This document shows positions 7,977-18,036 of a stretch of DNA of 64,000 nucleotides, in pieces (position 1 is the stretch's first letter; the number at the start of each line of letters is the position of its first letter). The stretch covers positions 1-64,000 of the forward strand of contig JAWKUH010000015.1 in the NCBI GenBank assembly GCA_041398665.1, given 5' to 3'. Position numbers and translations under genes: made by a program. The notes beneath the pieces were generated by a model. The model saw nothing but the letters and a program-made list of their open reading frames with translations, had not been told where the DNA came from and made no database searches. The DNA is from Rohdeia sp041398665 (GTDB lineage: Bacteria; Planctomycetota; UBA1135; GCA-002686595).

Positions 7977-9299
7977 TCAGCTCGCGCTCGCGGCGAGTCT
8001 CCGGCTCCACAGCGGGCCGTGCGGGAAGGCGTGCTCGGCGACGCTCTGCGGGCGCAGGCGCGCGCCGTAGCCGTTCCAACTCGGCGCGCGATAGCGGCCG
8101 CGCTCGACGACCGCGAGGTTCTCGACGTGTTCGTCGAGGTGCGAGACGTACTCGCACATGCGGTCGTCGGTCGTGCCGGTGAGTGCGACGAAGTCGAAGG
8201 ACACCATGTGGTTCACGTACTCGCACAGACCGACGCCGCCGGCGTGCGGACACACCGGGAGGCCGTACCGCCGCGCGAGGAGGAGCACGGTCAGGAACTC
8301 GTTGACGCCTCCGAGACGGCACGCGTCGGCCTGGACGTAGTGCACGCCGCCCGACTGCATGAGTTGCTTGAAGACCACGCGGTTCTGGCACTGCTCGCCG
8401 GTCGCGACCTTGATCGGCGCGACCTCCCTCGCGATACGGGCGTGACCGAGCACGTCGTCGGGCGAGGTCGGCTCCTCGATCCAACGGATGTCGTGGCGCG
8501 CCAGCGCACGCACGTTCGCGATCGCCTCGTCGACGTCCCAGCGCTGGTTGGCGTCGATCATGAGGCTCCGATCGGGTCCGATCAGGTCGCGGACCAACGC
8601 GCAGCGACGCTCGTCGTCCTCGGGTGACCGACCGACCTTGACCTTGAAGTGGTTCCAGCCCGCGTCGAGCGCGTCCTTGCACAGCCCTTCGATGCGCTCG
8701 TCGGAGTAGCCCAACCAGCCGCACGACGTGGTGTACGCGGGGTAGCCCTCCTTCTCGAGTCGATCGATGCGCTCGCGCTTCGCGCCGCGCTCCGCGCGCA
8801 GCATCTCGAGGGCGTCGGTCGGCGTGAGGACGTCCGAGACGTACGTGAAGTCGAGCGCCGCGACGAGGCGCTCGGCCGGGAGCTCGCAGAGGTAGCGCCA
8901 CAGCGGCAGGCCCGCGTCGACGGCGATCAGGTCCCAGACGGCGTTGATGACCGCGGCGGCGGCGAGGTGGACGACGCCCTTCTCGGGACCGACCCAGCGC
9001 ATCTGCGAGTCGCGGGTGAGCCGTCGGTAGACGCCGAGCATGTCGCGCTCGAGCTCCGCGACACTCGTCCCGACGAGCATCTGCGCGAGCGAACGCGCGG
9101 CGGCGCAACACAGCTCGTTGCCGCGGCCGAGCGTGAACGTCGAACCGTGACCCTCGAGGCCGTCGACGCCGGTCCGGAGGACGACGTAGGCGACCGAGTA
9201 GTCGGGGTCGACGTGGACCGCGTCGGAACCGTCGAGGGCGTCGGACGTCGGGAACCTGACGTCGTGCACCTCGACCGCGCGGATGACGGGGGACTTCAT
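7977..9299 (-). CDS. L-fuconate dehydratase (enolase superfamily)
   Basis: 440 residues from ATG 9299, the usual length of this subgroup. The chain follows the ENOSF1/Xanthomonas fuconate dehydratase pattern: DPDYSVAYVVLRT, STFTLGRGNE, the KVK motif (Lys219, Lys221), metal ligands in MIDANQRWD and WIEEPTSPDD, GEQCQNRVVFKQ, and the His in CPHAGGVGLCEYVNHM. It removes water from L-fuconate to give 2-keto-3-deoxy-L-fuconate; related L-galactonate or D-arabinonate may also serve. Its start overlaps the lactonase stop by four bases (ATGA), so the two are probably translationally coupled. The most certain enzyme of the operon and the anchor for naming its neighbours. Confidence 0.9.
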   Translation of the reverse strand: MKSPVIRAVEVHDVRFPTSDALDGSDAVHVDPDYSVAYVVLRTGVDGLEGHGSTFTLGRGNELCCAAARSLAQMLVGTSVAELERDMLGVYRRLTRDSQMRWVGPEKGVVHLAAAAVINAVWDLIAVDAGLPLWRYLCELPAERLVAALDFTYVSDVLTPTDALEMLRAERGAKRERIDRLEKEGYPAYTTSCGWLGYSDERIEGLCKDALDAGWNHFKVKVGRSPEDDERRCALVRDLIGPDRSLMIDANQRWDVDEAIANVRALARHDIRWIEEPTSPDDVLGHARIAREVAPIKVATGEQCQNRVVFKQLMQSGGVHYVQADACRLGGVNEFLTVLLLARRYGLPVCPHAGGVGLCEYVNHMVSFDFVALTGTTDDRMCEYVSHLDEHVENLAVVERGRYRAPSWNGYGARLRPQSVAEHAFPHGPLWSRRLAASAS

Positions 9300-10159
9300 G
9301 AAGGGTGGTCGGAACCGGGAGGGGGACGTCGAGCGTACACGCGAGCCGCGTTCCTCCCGAGCACGAGGGCCGCACGATCGCTCGTCATTTTTCCGAGCAG
9401 GTTTTGTGTCAGTTCCAGCCAACGATCGTAGCCGCACGCCGCGTCGCACACCGGCCAGTCGCTGCCCCACAGCAGGCGTTCGGCACCGAACGTCTCCATT
9501 GCACGGGTGACGTACGGTTCGAGGTCCTGGGCGTCGCAGTTCGGTCCGGCTTCACTGGCGAGTCCGCTCAGTTTGCAGGCGACGGACGGTGACTCGGCGA
9601 GCCGTGCGAGTTCGTCGCGCCAGCGTGCGAGTCCGCTCCATCCCGGGCCCGCCGCGATGTCGGGCTTCCCGAGGTGGTCGAGCACGATGCGGAGCCCGGG
9701 GCGCCGCCGTGCCAACTCCACGATCGCGCCGAGCTGACGCGGCCGGACCAGCGCGTCGAACACGAGTCCCAGCTCCTCGACCGCGTCGAGCCCCGGAGCG
9801 ACCGCGTCGTCGAGGATCCAGTCGTCGCGTTCGAGGTCCTGGAGCATCGGCCGCACGCCGACGAGTCGCGGGGCGCGCGCCAGTTCGCGGAGCACGCGCG
9901 GTGCGTCCGGTGCGTCGAGCGGCACCCAACCGACGACACCCAGCACGAAGGCGTTGTCGCGCGCGAGTTCGAGCAACCAGCGCGTCTCCTCGACCGTGTC
10001 CGACGCCTGCACGAGGACGGTCCTCTCGACGCCGTGGCGAGCGAGGATCGGTTCGAGGTCGCGGGGGAGGTGATCGGCGTGGAGCGGCCCGAGCTCGGGC
10101 GTCAGCCAGTCGTAGCGGCAGCGACCGATCTGCCAGAAGTGTTGGTGCGCGTCGATCAC
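9296..10159 (-). CDS. Amidohydrolase-2 family protein, likely L-fucono-1,5-lactonase
   Basis: 287 residues. The start is taken as GTG 10159 (VIDAHQHFW) because it overlaps the preceding stop by four bases. It is a TIM-barrel metal hydrolase of the COG3618 lactonase group: DAHQHFW near the start, VLVQASDTVEETRWLLELA, LDHLGKP with a conserved His near 165, and LLWGSDWPVCD near the end. Members next to fuconate dehydratase open sugar 1,5-lactones to the acid, and that is the likely role here. Confidence 0.8.
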   Translation of the reverse strand: MIDAHQHFWQIGRCRYDWLTPELGPLHADHLPRDLEPILARHGVERTVLVQASDTVEETRWLLELARDNAFVLGVVGWVPLDAPDAPRVLRELARAPRLVGVRPMLQDLERDDWILDDAVAPGLDAVEELGLVFDALVRPRQLGAIVELARRRPGLRIVLDHLGKPDIAAGPGWSGLARWRDELARLAESPSVACKLSGLASEAGPNCDAQDLEPYVTRAMETFGAERLLWGSDWPVCDAACGYDRWLELTQNLLGKMTSDRAALVLGRNAARVYARRPPPGSDHPS

Positions 10160-11235
10160 GACGCGTCCCCGTCGCCGAGGGTCGGGATCGCCGTGCTCGA
10201 CGTGCGCGCGTCCGTGTAGCAGGCCTCGACCACCGCCATGGTGCGCCACGCGTCCTCGACGCGCGTCACGAGCACGTCGTCCTCGCCGGCGGCGAAGCGC
10301 TGGAGGTTGCACATCGGTCCGGCGAACGCGTCGGGGAACCAGCTCCCGTCGAGCTCCACCTCGCGCCACGTCGTACCGTCCGACACCTCGAGCGTGTCGG
10401 GCTCGCCGCGCGGGTAGTCGAGGTTCACGCCCATCTTCCCGATCGCCGCGCCCGCGTCGCCCTCGATCGCGATCTCGGAGCGCTGGTGGCGGCGACCGTA
10501 ACGGTGCGAGTGGTTGGTCGAGACGACGCAGCGCAACGCGTCGCCGTGGTCGAGGATCGCGACGGTGCGCGTGCTGTGGATGCCGGGAGCGCCGGGGTGC
10601 GGCCAGGTGCGCGCGACGACGCCGCGCGGCTCGCCGAGGAGGTCGCGCAGGAGGTCGAGGTAGTGGATGGAGTGCATGCAGAGCTCCATCCGAGGCATCC
10701 CGACGAGGAAGGGCCACAGCTCCCACGGCGTGTGCACGTCGACCGTGACGCGCACCTCGGTCACGCTGCCCAGGGCTCCGGCGCGCACGAGGGCGCGGAG
10801 CTCGCGCGCGAGCGCGCTGAAGCGCAGCTGGAAGTTGACGGCCGCGGTGATGCCGCGCTCCCGACACGTCGCGAGGACGAGGTCCGCACCGGCGAGGTCG
10901 ACGCCCATCGGTTTCTGCAGCAGCGCGAAGGCGCCGCGCGGCAGAGCTCCGACCACGCCCGGCAGCGCGTCCGGGGGCACGGCGACGTCGAAGATCGCGT
11001 CCTCCGGTGCGGCGGCGAGGTCGTCGAGCACCTCGGCGACGCCGTGGTCGCGCACGAGTTCCTCGGCCCGCGAGCGATCGGCGTCGTGCGCGAACGCGAC
11101 CTCGAGTCCGTTCGCGCGGTAGGCCGGGAGGTGGGACGCGCGGACGATCCCGCCGCAACCCACGGCGACGATCGGCCTCGGGTTCGAGGGGCGGGGCCAC
11201 GGCCGCGTACGCGCGGCGACCCGCCCGAGGCTCAC
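10156..11235 (-). CDS. Gfo/Idh/MocA family oxidoreductase, candidate sugar dehydrogenase
   Basis: 359 residues from GTG 11235, which overlaps the IclR stop by four bases; the start is inferred from this coupling. The N-terminus has the Rossmann motif VAVGCGGIVRASHLPAY. The usual EKP catalytic motif appears as LLQKPMGVD, so Glu is replaced by Gln while Lys remains. C-terminal Gfo/Idh features include NFQLRFSALARELRAL and MHSIHYLDLLRDLLG. No classical L-fucose dehydrogenase (SDR or aldo-keto reductase) is seen in the cluster, so this could be the first oxidation step, giving the lactone for the next gene. That is inference only. Confidence 0.7.
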   Translation of the reverse strand: MSLGRVAARTRPWPRPSNPRPIVAVGCGGIVRASHLPAYRANGLEVAFAHDADRSRAEELVRDHGVAEVLDDLAAAPEDAIFDVAVPPDALPGVVGALPRGAFALLQKPMGVDLAGADLVLATCRERGITAAVNFQLRFSALARELRALVRAGALGSVTEVRVTVDVHTPWELWPFLVGMPRMELCMHSIHYLDLLRDLLGEPRGVVARTWPHPGAPGIHSTRTVAILDHGDALRCVVSTNHSHRYGRRHQRSEIAIEGDAGAAIGKMGVNLDYPRGEPDTLEVSDGTTWREVELDGSWFPDAFAGPMCNLQRFAAGEDDVLVTRVEDAWRTMAVVEACYTDARTSSTAIPTLGDGDAS

Positions 11236-11989
11236 TCCTCGCCTCCGCCCTCGCCGGACCCGATGCCGCGCGAGATCTCCGCGGCCGCGGCGCCGAGCAC
11301 CGACCGGACGCGTTCGCGGTCGAACGGAGGATCCATGTCCATGCGTTCGACGAACGGGACGGTGAGCGCGGCGACGGCGTGCCCGACACGGTCGTAGATC
11401 GGGAAGCTCGTGTCGCGGATGCCGCGCACGCGTCGGCTCTCCATCTCGCAGCAGCCTTCCGCGCGCACCACGGCGAGCGCGGGTTCGATCCCACCGAGCC
11501 GCTCCTCCGCGTCGGCGCCGCCGCCGACGAGGTCGACGCGCTCCTTGTGTTCGCGGAACGCGAGGAGGACGCGGCCCGACGCGGTGTCGAGCGGCTTCAC
11601 CTCCGTGCCCATGCGCACCGCGAAGCTGAGCGAACCCGGGCAGTCCTCCTGCGCGACGACGACCGCGCGACCGTGGTGGGGGACGACGAGGTGGCAGGAC
11701 TGGTCGAGTTCGCGCGCCACGCTGCGCAGCACGGGGATCGCCAACGTCAGGAGGCGTTGCACCGGCGGATGACGGTGCGCCAGCTCGAACAGCTTCGTGC
11801 CGAGGTGGTAGCGATCGCCCGGTCATCGATGCCGACGTAGCCGCGGTCGACGAGACAGGCGAGCATGCGGTAGATCTCGCCGACCGTCCGGCCGAGCGCG
11901 TCGGCGACCTGTCGCTGCGAGAGACCCTCGTCGCGCGCGTCGAGGAGGTTCGAGGATGTCGAGCCCCTTCTCCAGGGCGGGGGCGGCAT
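11232..11989 (-). CDS. IclR family transcriptional regulator, split by frameshifts
   Basis: Two adjacent frames together give one IclR regulator. The N-terminal helix-turn-helix reads EGLSQRQVADALGRTVGEIY then LVDRGYVGID. The C-terminal effector domain starts RYHLGTKLFELAHR, runs through RMGTEVKPLDTASGRVLLAF, and ends near 11232. One G is missing near 11822 (CCGGG where CCGGGG restores the frame). One C appears extra near 11950, where LDILELLDARDEG is expected. Both lie in short runs, so sequencing error is likelier than decay. The true start is uncertain. It heads the minus-strand sugar operon and faces the divergent ABC importer, so it presumably controls both in response to the sugar or an intermediate. 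Confidence 0.75.
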
Positions 11990-12040
11990 GGCGCGGGCCG
12001 GAACGGCGCGGGTCGGAGTGCAGAGGACGCCTGTGGCGGA

Positions 12041-12100
12041 TGTTCGCTACTGAAAAGGTGTTCCGTCAATACAATCCGGCCCTCCAGCCCTGAGCGCCCC
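12041..12100 (+). promoter_or_regulatory. AT-rich divergent promoter region of the sugar cluster
   Basis: Between the IclR gene and the importer is a patch far less GC-rich than the rest (12041-12076). It holds TACAAT at 12070-12075, a good -10 hexamer 25 bases before the ATG at 12101. No proper -35 sits 16-18 bases upstream, which suits an activator- or IclR-dependent promoter. TGTTC appears twice (12041 and 12059) as a possible direct-repeat operator half-site; that is only a guess. Confidence 0.45.
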
Positions 12101-13111
12101 ATGCACCGCACCGCCGCCCCCCTCGCCCCGCGCCTCTCCCTGTTCCTCGCCCTCCTCGTCCTGCCGGCCTGCGGCGACGGCGGCGCGCCGGCGGGGGCGA
12201 CGGCGGGGTCGGGCGGGCGTTCCGGCGGCTCGGGCGCGCACCGCATCGCCGTCGTGCCGAAGGGGACCACGCACTCCTACTGGACGAAGGTCGAGCGCGG
12301 CGCGCGCGAGGCGGAGTCGCAGCTCGGCGTCGAGGTCGTGTGGAAGGCGCAGCTCGACGAAGGCGACCGCGCGGGACAGATCGCGGTCGTGCAACAGCTC
12401 GTCGGCTCGGGCGTCGACGCGCTCTGCATCGCGCCGCTCGACGCGAAGGGTCTCGCGCGCACCGTCGAGGACGTCGTGTCGAAGGGCGTCCCCGTCGTCG
12501 TGTTCGACTCGATGCTCGACGGCGAACCCGGCGTCGACTTCGCGGGCTACGTCGGCACGGACAACGAGGCCGCGGGACGGCTGGCGGGCGAGACGCTCGC
12601 GGAACTCCTCGGCGGGGAGGGCGACGTCGTCCTCCTGCGCTACCTCGTCGGGTCCGCCAGCACCGAGGCGCGCGAGCGCGGCTTCCTCCAGGCGATCGCG
12701 GAGCGACCCGGGATGCAGGTCCTCGTCTCCGACCGCTACGCCGGAGCGACGTCCGCTGGAGCGCAGTCCGAGGCATTGGCGATGCTCCCCATGCTCCGCC
12801 GGGCGAAGGGCGTGTTCTGCTCGAACGAGCCGACGACGGCCGGGATGCTGCTCGCGCTGCGGCGCGAGAAGCTGCTCGACGACCTCGTGTTCGTCGGCTT
12901 CGACTCGTCGACACCGTTGATCGAAGGGCTCGAGCGCGGCGAGATCGACGCGCTCGTCGTCCAGGACCCGGTCGGCATGGGGCGCGAGGCGGTCCGACTC
13001 GCGCAGACCCTGCTCGAGGGCGGGACGATCCCGCCCGTCACCGACACGGGTGCGGTCGTCGTCCGCGCGGCGGACCTCGCCGACCCCGACGTGCGCGCGC
13101 TCGTGGAGTAG
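12101..13111 (+). CDS. Sugar ABC transporter substrate-binding lipoprotein (ribose/rhamnose type)
   Basis: 336 residues. The signal peptide ends in the lipobox LPAC with Cys at about residue 25, then a Gly/Ser/Ala-rich linker. The mature part is a type I periplasmic binding fold (Peripla_BP_4): RIAVVPKGTTHSYW, GVDALCIAPLDAKGL, FAGYVGTDNEAAG, VFVGFDSSTPLIEGL. It would capture a monosaccharide and deliver it to the permease at 14653. Expression is probably shared with the next two genes: nine bases to the ATPase, then a four-base overlap. Context with fuconate enzymes suggests L-fucose or a close analogue. Confidence 0.85.
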   Translation: MHRTAAPLAPRLSLFLALLVLPACGDGGAPAGATAGSGGRSGGSGAHRIAVVPKGTTHSYWTKVERGAREAESQLGVEVVWKAQLDEGDRAGQIAVVQQLVGSGVDALCIAPLDAKGLARTVEDVVSKGVPVVVFDSMLDGEPGVDFAGYVGTDNEAAGRLAGETLAELLGGEGDVVLLRYLVGSASTEARERGFLQAIAERPGMQVLVSDRYAGATSAGAQSEALAMLPMLRRAKGVFCSNEPTTAGMLLALRREKLLDDLVFVGFDSSTPLIEGLERGEIDALVVQDPVGMGREAVRLAQTLLEGGTIPPVTDTGAVVVRAADLADPDVRALVE

Positions 13112-13120
13112 GCTCCTGCG

Positions 13121-14656
13121 ATGCACGACGGCGTCGCGACCGGTCCGACAGCGGCGAGCCGTCGCGGTTCCCTCGTGCTCGAGGGCGTGGGGGTGCGGTA
13201 CGGCGCCACGGTCGCACTCGCGGACGTCGACCTCGAGCTGCGCCGCGGCGAGGTCCTCGGCCTCGTGGGCGAGAACGGAGCGGGGAAGAGCACGCTGATC
13301 GGCGTCGCCTCCGGCGCGGTGCGTCCGGACGCGGGCGGGATGACGCTGTTCGACGAACCCTACGCACCGATCTCGCCGCTCGAGGCGCGCCGGCGCGGCA
13401 TCGCGACGATCCACCAGGAACTCTCGCTCGTCCCGCACCTCACCGTCGCGGAGAACGTGCGGCTCGGGTCCCTGCCGACGCGCGGGCCCTTCGTCGACGT
13501 CGCGCGCGCGAACGAGATCGCCCGCGAAGCACTGCGGCGCGTCGGTGCGGAGCGCGTCGATCCGCGCACGCGTGTGCTCGAACTCGCGCCCGCCGAACGC
13601 CAACTCGTGGAGATCGCGCGCGCCGTCGCCGAGGAACGGAGCTTCGTCGTCCTCGACGAGCCGACGAGCAGCCTCGGGCGCGCCGACGCCGAGCACCTCT
13701 TCGACCTGGTCGAGGACCTGCGCGCGCACGGCGTCGGGATCCTGTACGTCTCGCACGCGCTCGAGGAGGTCGACCGACTGTGCGACCGCGTCGTCGTCCT
13801 GCGCGACGGTCGACGCGTCGCGAGCTTCGCGCGCGGCGAGTACGACGACGGACTCCTCGTCCACGCCATGGCGGGGCGTGAACTCGAGTCGTTCGAACGG
13901 AAGGGACGCGCGCCCGGCGAACTCCTCCTCGAGGTCGCGCGCCGCGACGGACGCGGCGCGACGCTGCGCGTCCGTCGCGGCGAGATCGTCGGGATCGCCG
14001 GTCTCGTCGGTTCCGGGCGGACGGAGATGCTGCGGGAGTGCTTCGGGCTCGAGGAGCGCCTCGTGTACGACTTCTCGGGGCCGTTCGGCGACGAGCGCGT
14101 CGCGCGCTCGCCGTGGCGCCGCGGCGTCGGGCTCGTGAGCGAGGACCGCGCGGGCGAGGGGCTCGCCCTGTCGCGCTCGATCGCCGAGAACCTGTGCCTC
14201 CCGCGACTGGATCGCGTCGCGCGCGCGGGTGTCTGGCTGTCGCCGAGCGAACTCGGTCGCGCGGCGGACGCGTGGTGCGGCCGCGTCGGCGTGCGAGGCG
14301 CCGGCGTCGACTCCGCCGTGCGGAGCCTCTCCGGCGGCAACCAGCAGAAGGTCGCGCTCGCGCGCCTGCTGCACGCCGACGTCGAACTCCTGCTGCTCGA
14401 CGAGCCGACGCGCGGCGTCGACGTCGGCGCGAAGGCCGCGATCTACCGCATCGTCTCCGCGCTGGCGCAGGGCGAGGGCCGCGACCTGCCGTGCGGCGTG
14501 CTCGTCGTCTCGAGCTACCTCCCCGAACTCCTCGCGCTGTGCGACTGCGTCGCCGTGGCGAGGAACGGCGTCCTCGGTGCCGCACGACCCGTGGAGGAGT
14601 GGGACGAGCACGCGCTGCTCGCGGCCGCGACCGCGCGCGACGGAGGATTCGCGTGA
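13121..14656 (+). CDS. Sugar ABC transporter ATP-binding protein, RbsA/MglA type (two ABC domains)
   Basis: 511 residues, the usual size for tandem-domain sugar importers. The first domain has a full Walker A (GENGAGKST), signature-like LAPAERQ and Walker B FVVLDEPTSSLG. The second has a degenerate Walker A (GLVGSGRTEM) but an intact LSGGNQQKVALAR signature and LLLLDEPTRGVDVG, the asymmetry typical of RbsA. It powers uptake by the permease encoded just downstream, whose GTG overlaps this stop by four bases. Confidence 0.9.
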   Translation: MHDGVATGPTAASRRGSLVLEGVGVRYGATVALADVDLELRRGEVLGLVGENGAGKSTLIGVASGAVRPDAGGMTLFDEPYAPISPLEARRRGIATIHQELSLVPHLTVAENVRLGSLPTRGPFVDVARANEIAREALRRVGAERVDPRTRVLELAPAERQLVEIARAVAEERSFVVLDEPTSSLGRADAEHLFDLVEDLRAHGVGILYVSHALEEVDRLCDRVVVLRDGRRVASFARGEYDDGLLVHAMAGRELESFERKGRAPGELLLEVARRDGRGATLRVRRGEIVGIAGLVGSGRTEMLRECFGLEERLVYDFSGPFGDERVARSPWRRGVGLVSEDRAGEGLALSRSIAENLCLPRLDRVARAGVWLSPSELGRAADAWCGRVGVRGAGVDSAVRSLSGGNQQKVALARLLHADVELLLLDEPTRGVDVGAKAAIYRIVSALAQGEGRDLPCGVLVVSSYLPELLALCDCVAVARNGVLGAARPVEEWDEHALLAAATARDGGFA

Positions 14657-15747
14657 CGCGGTACGGACAGGTCCTCCGCGCGCTCGGTCCGCTCGTCGGC
14701 CTCGTCGCCGTCTGGGTGCTCTTCGCCGTCCTCGCCGGCAGCGACTTCGTCGCACTCGACAACCAACGGCTGATGCTCGTGCAGACCGCCGTCGTCGGCA
14801 CGGCCGCCGTCGGCGCGACGTTCGTGATCGCGTCGGGCGGCATCGACCTCTCGGTCGGCTCGACGATCGCGCTCGGGACGATGGTCGTCGCGCTGCTGCT
14901 CGACGCGGGGGCGGGGCCGCTCGTCGCCGCGCTCGGCGGGATCGCGGCCGGAGCGCTGGTCGGACTCCAGGTGGGGTGCGCGGTCGCCGGTCGACCGCAC
15001 GTCGTCGCGGCGTCGCTCGTGTTCGGCGTCGTGTCGGTGCTCGCGTCCGAGCCGCTCGGGATCGCGCTCGCGCTCCTCGTCGCGGCGGCGTGCGGCGCGA
15101 TCGCCCTCGTCGCGGGCCGCCGCCACCTCCCGCAGCTCGAACTCTCGCCGTTCATCGTCACGCTCGGCGCGTGGGGCGCCCTGCGCGGACTCGCCAAGGG
15201 TGTCGGCGGGAACCAGCCGATCTACCCCGACGACCGCGGCCTCGACGGATTGATGTCGAGCGCGGAGTCCGTGCTCGGCCTCCCGCTCGGCGTCTGGATC
15301 CTCCTCGCCGTGGCCGCGTTCGCCGCCGTGCTCCTCGGACGAACGCCGTTCGGTCGCAACGTGCTCGCGGTCGGCTCGAACGTCCGGGCCGCGCGACTGT
15401 GCGGCGTCGACGTGAGGCGCACGCTGGTCCTCGTCTACGTCTTCGGGATCGGCTGTGCGGGCGTCGCCGCCGTGCTGCAGTACTCCTTCATCACGATGGG
15501 CGACCCGACGACCGCCGGCGGCTACGAGCTCGCGGTGATCGCCGCGGTCGTCATCGGCGGAGCCAGCCTCTCGGGCGGGGAGGGGTCGATCCGGGGCACG
15601 CTCGTCGGTGCGTTGATCATGACGGTCGTCGCGAACGGCTGCGTCAAGGTCGGCCTCTCCAACTGGGTCCAGGAGATCGTGACCGGCGCGATCATCGTCG
15701 GAGCCGTCGCGCTCGACCGTTCGCGGCGCGCCTCCCTCGAGCGCTGA
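14653..15747 (+). CDS. Sugar ABC transporter permease, RbsC/BPD_transp_2 type
   Basis: 364 residues from GTG 14653; the longer frame upstream lies inside the ATPase gene. There are about 9-10 hydrophobic helices. Family marks are FVIASGGIDLSVGS near residue 60, SPFIVTLGAWGALRG, GRNVLAVGSN and the C-terminal VIGGASLSGGEGSIRGTLVG, all typical of the ribose/xylose/rhamnose importer permeases. It forms the membrane channel with the ATPase and binding protein just upstream. No separate second permease gene is present, which fits a homodimer. Confidence 0.9.
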   Translation: MTRYGQVLRALGPLVGLVAVWVLFAVLAGSDFVALDNQRLMLVQTAVVGTAAVGATFVIASGGIDLSVGSTIALGTMVVALLLDAGAGPLVAALGGIAAGALVGLQVGCAVAGRPHVVAASLVFGVVSVLASEPLGIALALLVAAACGAIALVAGRRHLPQLELSPFIVTLGAWGALRGLAKGVGGNQPIYPDDRGLDGLMSSAESVLGLPLGVWILLAVAAFAAVLLGRTPFGRNVLAVGSNVRAARLCGVDVRRTLVLVYVFGIGCAGVAAVLQYSFITMGDPTTAGGYELAVIAAVVIGGASLSGGEGSIRGTLVGALIMTVVANGCVKVGLSNWVQEIVTGAIIVGAVALDRSRRASLER

Positions 15748-15865
15748 CGCCGGGCTCGGGCGCTCCCCCGGGGCACGTCACGAGGTTCGCGCCCGGCGGC
15801 GGTCGTCCGCGGGCCGCGGCGTCCTACACTCCACGCCCGGCGCAGGTGCGCCGCGACCCACGACC

Positions 15866-17521
<1,656 letters not shown>

Positions 17522-17529
17522 GGGCGAGC

Positions 17530-17778
17530 ATGCGATTCCTGAAGTGGATCTGGAGCTGGCCGCCGCTGGTCAAGCTCGCCGTCCTGTTCGCGGTCCTGTT
17601 CGTGGTGTTCGCCGTGATGAACGACGACACCGTCACGATCCACCTCGGGCTCGGGAGGGTCGAGACGCCGATGTACGTCGCGCTCACCATCTCCGGCGTG
17701 CTCGGCCTCGTCCCCGGTCTCGTCGCCGGCCACTACTACGGTCGGCGCCGCGCGAAGGCGAAGGGCGGCGAGCGCTAG
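17530..17778 (+). CDS. LapA/DUF1049-like small inner-membrane protein
   Basis: 82 residues, starting nine bases after thiC. Two hydrophobic helices (~residues 13-31 and ~46-67) bracket the short extracytoplasmic strand NDDTVTIHLGLGRVETP, followed by GLVPGLVAGHYYGRRRAKAK. That pattern of two helices, the NxxxVxlxl segment and a basic tail is typical of lipopolysaccharide-assembly protein A domain (DUF1049) proteins. The cytoplasmic tail is short and lacks the usual coiled coil. Probably co-transcribed with thiC, with no obvious functional link. Confidence 0.75.
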   Translation: MRFLKWIWSWPPLVKLAVLFAVLFVVFAVMNDDTVTIHLGLGRVETPMYVALTISGVLGLVPGLVAGHYYGRRRAKAKGGER

Positions 17779-17845
17779 GACCTCGAAGCGCGGCCCAGCG
17801 GCCGCGCGGGAGATTGCCGCGCGCCGCTTCGCGCCGCGCGGGGGA

Positions 17846-18015
17846 ATTCACAGGGAGCCACAGAGGACACAGAGACCACGATGGTCGGCGCTCGGTCGGA
17901 GGCCCGCTGCGCACGCGTCGGTTCCCGACTTCCGGCGCCGCCCTGGGCGGCGCCGCGTGGTCTCTGTGTCCTGTGCCTCCTCGTGAACTTTGCGTTCCTC
18001 GGCGCCGAAGGCGCC
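17846..18015. repeat. Intergenic inverted-repeat element A (CACAGAG family)
   Basis: The left arm 17847-17880 and right arm 17956-17987 are reverse complements over ~32 bases with small gaps, including a perfect 15-base core GACACAGAGACCACG. The arms are built from ~9-base units of the form CACAGAG. The loop holds a perfect 8-bp hairpin (17933-17940 / 17948-17955), and a triloop hairpin GGCGCC-GAA-GGCGCC follows at 18001-18015. The element fills the gap between the stop of the LapA-like gene and the stop of the opposing oxidase gene. It may serve as a bidirectional terminator, but its size and composition exceed what a terminator needs. Confidence 0.8.
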
Positions 18016-18036
18016 GGCGTACAGCGCCGACCACCT

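Noticed and set aside
12041..12100. Defined IclR operator palindrome
   Set aside because: Only a weak TGTTC direct repeat is visible; no convincing palindrome.
12047..14755. 902-residue minus-strand frame opposite the sugar importer
   Set aside because: A high-GC shadow of three well-recognised ABC transporter genes; no domain motif of its own.
15748..15865. TPP riboswitch upstream of thiC
   Set aside because: The conserved CUGAGA and ACCUGAUC segments are absent from the 118-base leader.
17846..18015. Ordinary rho-independent terminator only
   Set aside because: No U-tract, arms over 30 bases separated by a 75-base loop, and shared sequence units with other loci point to a repeat family.
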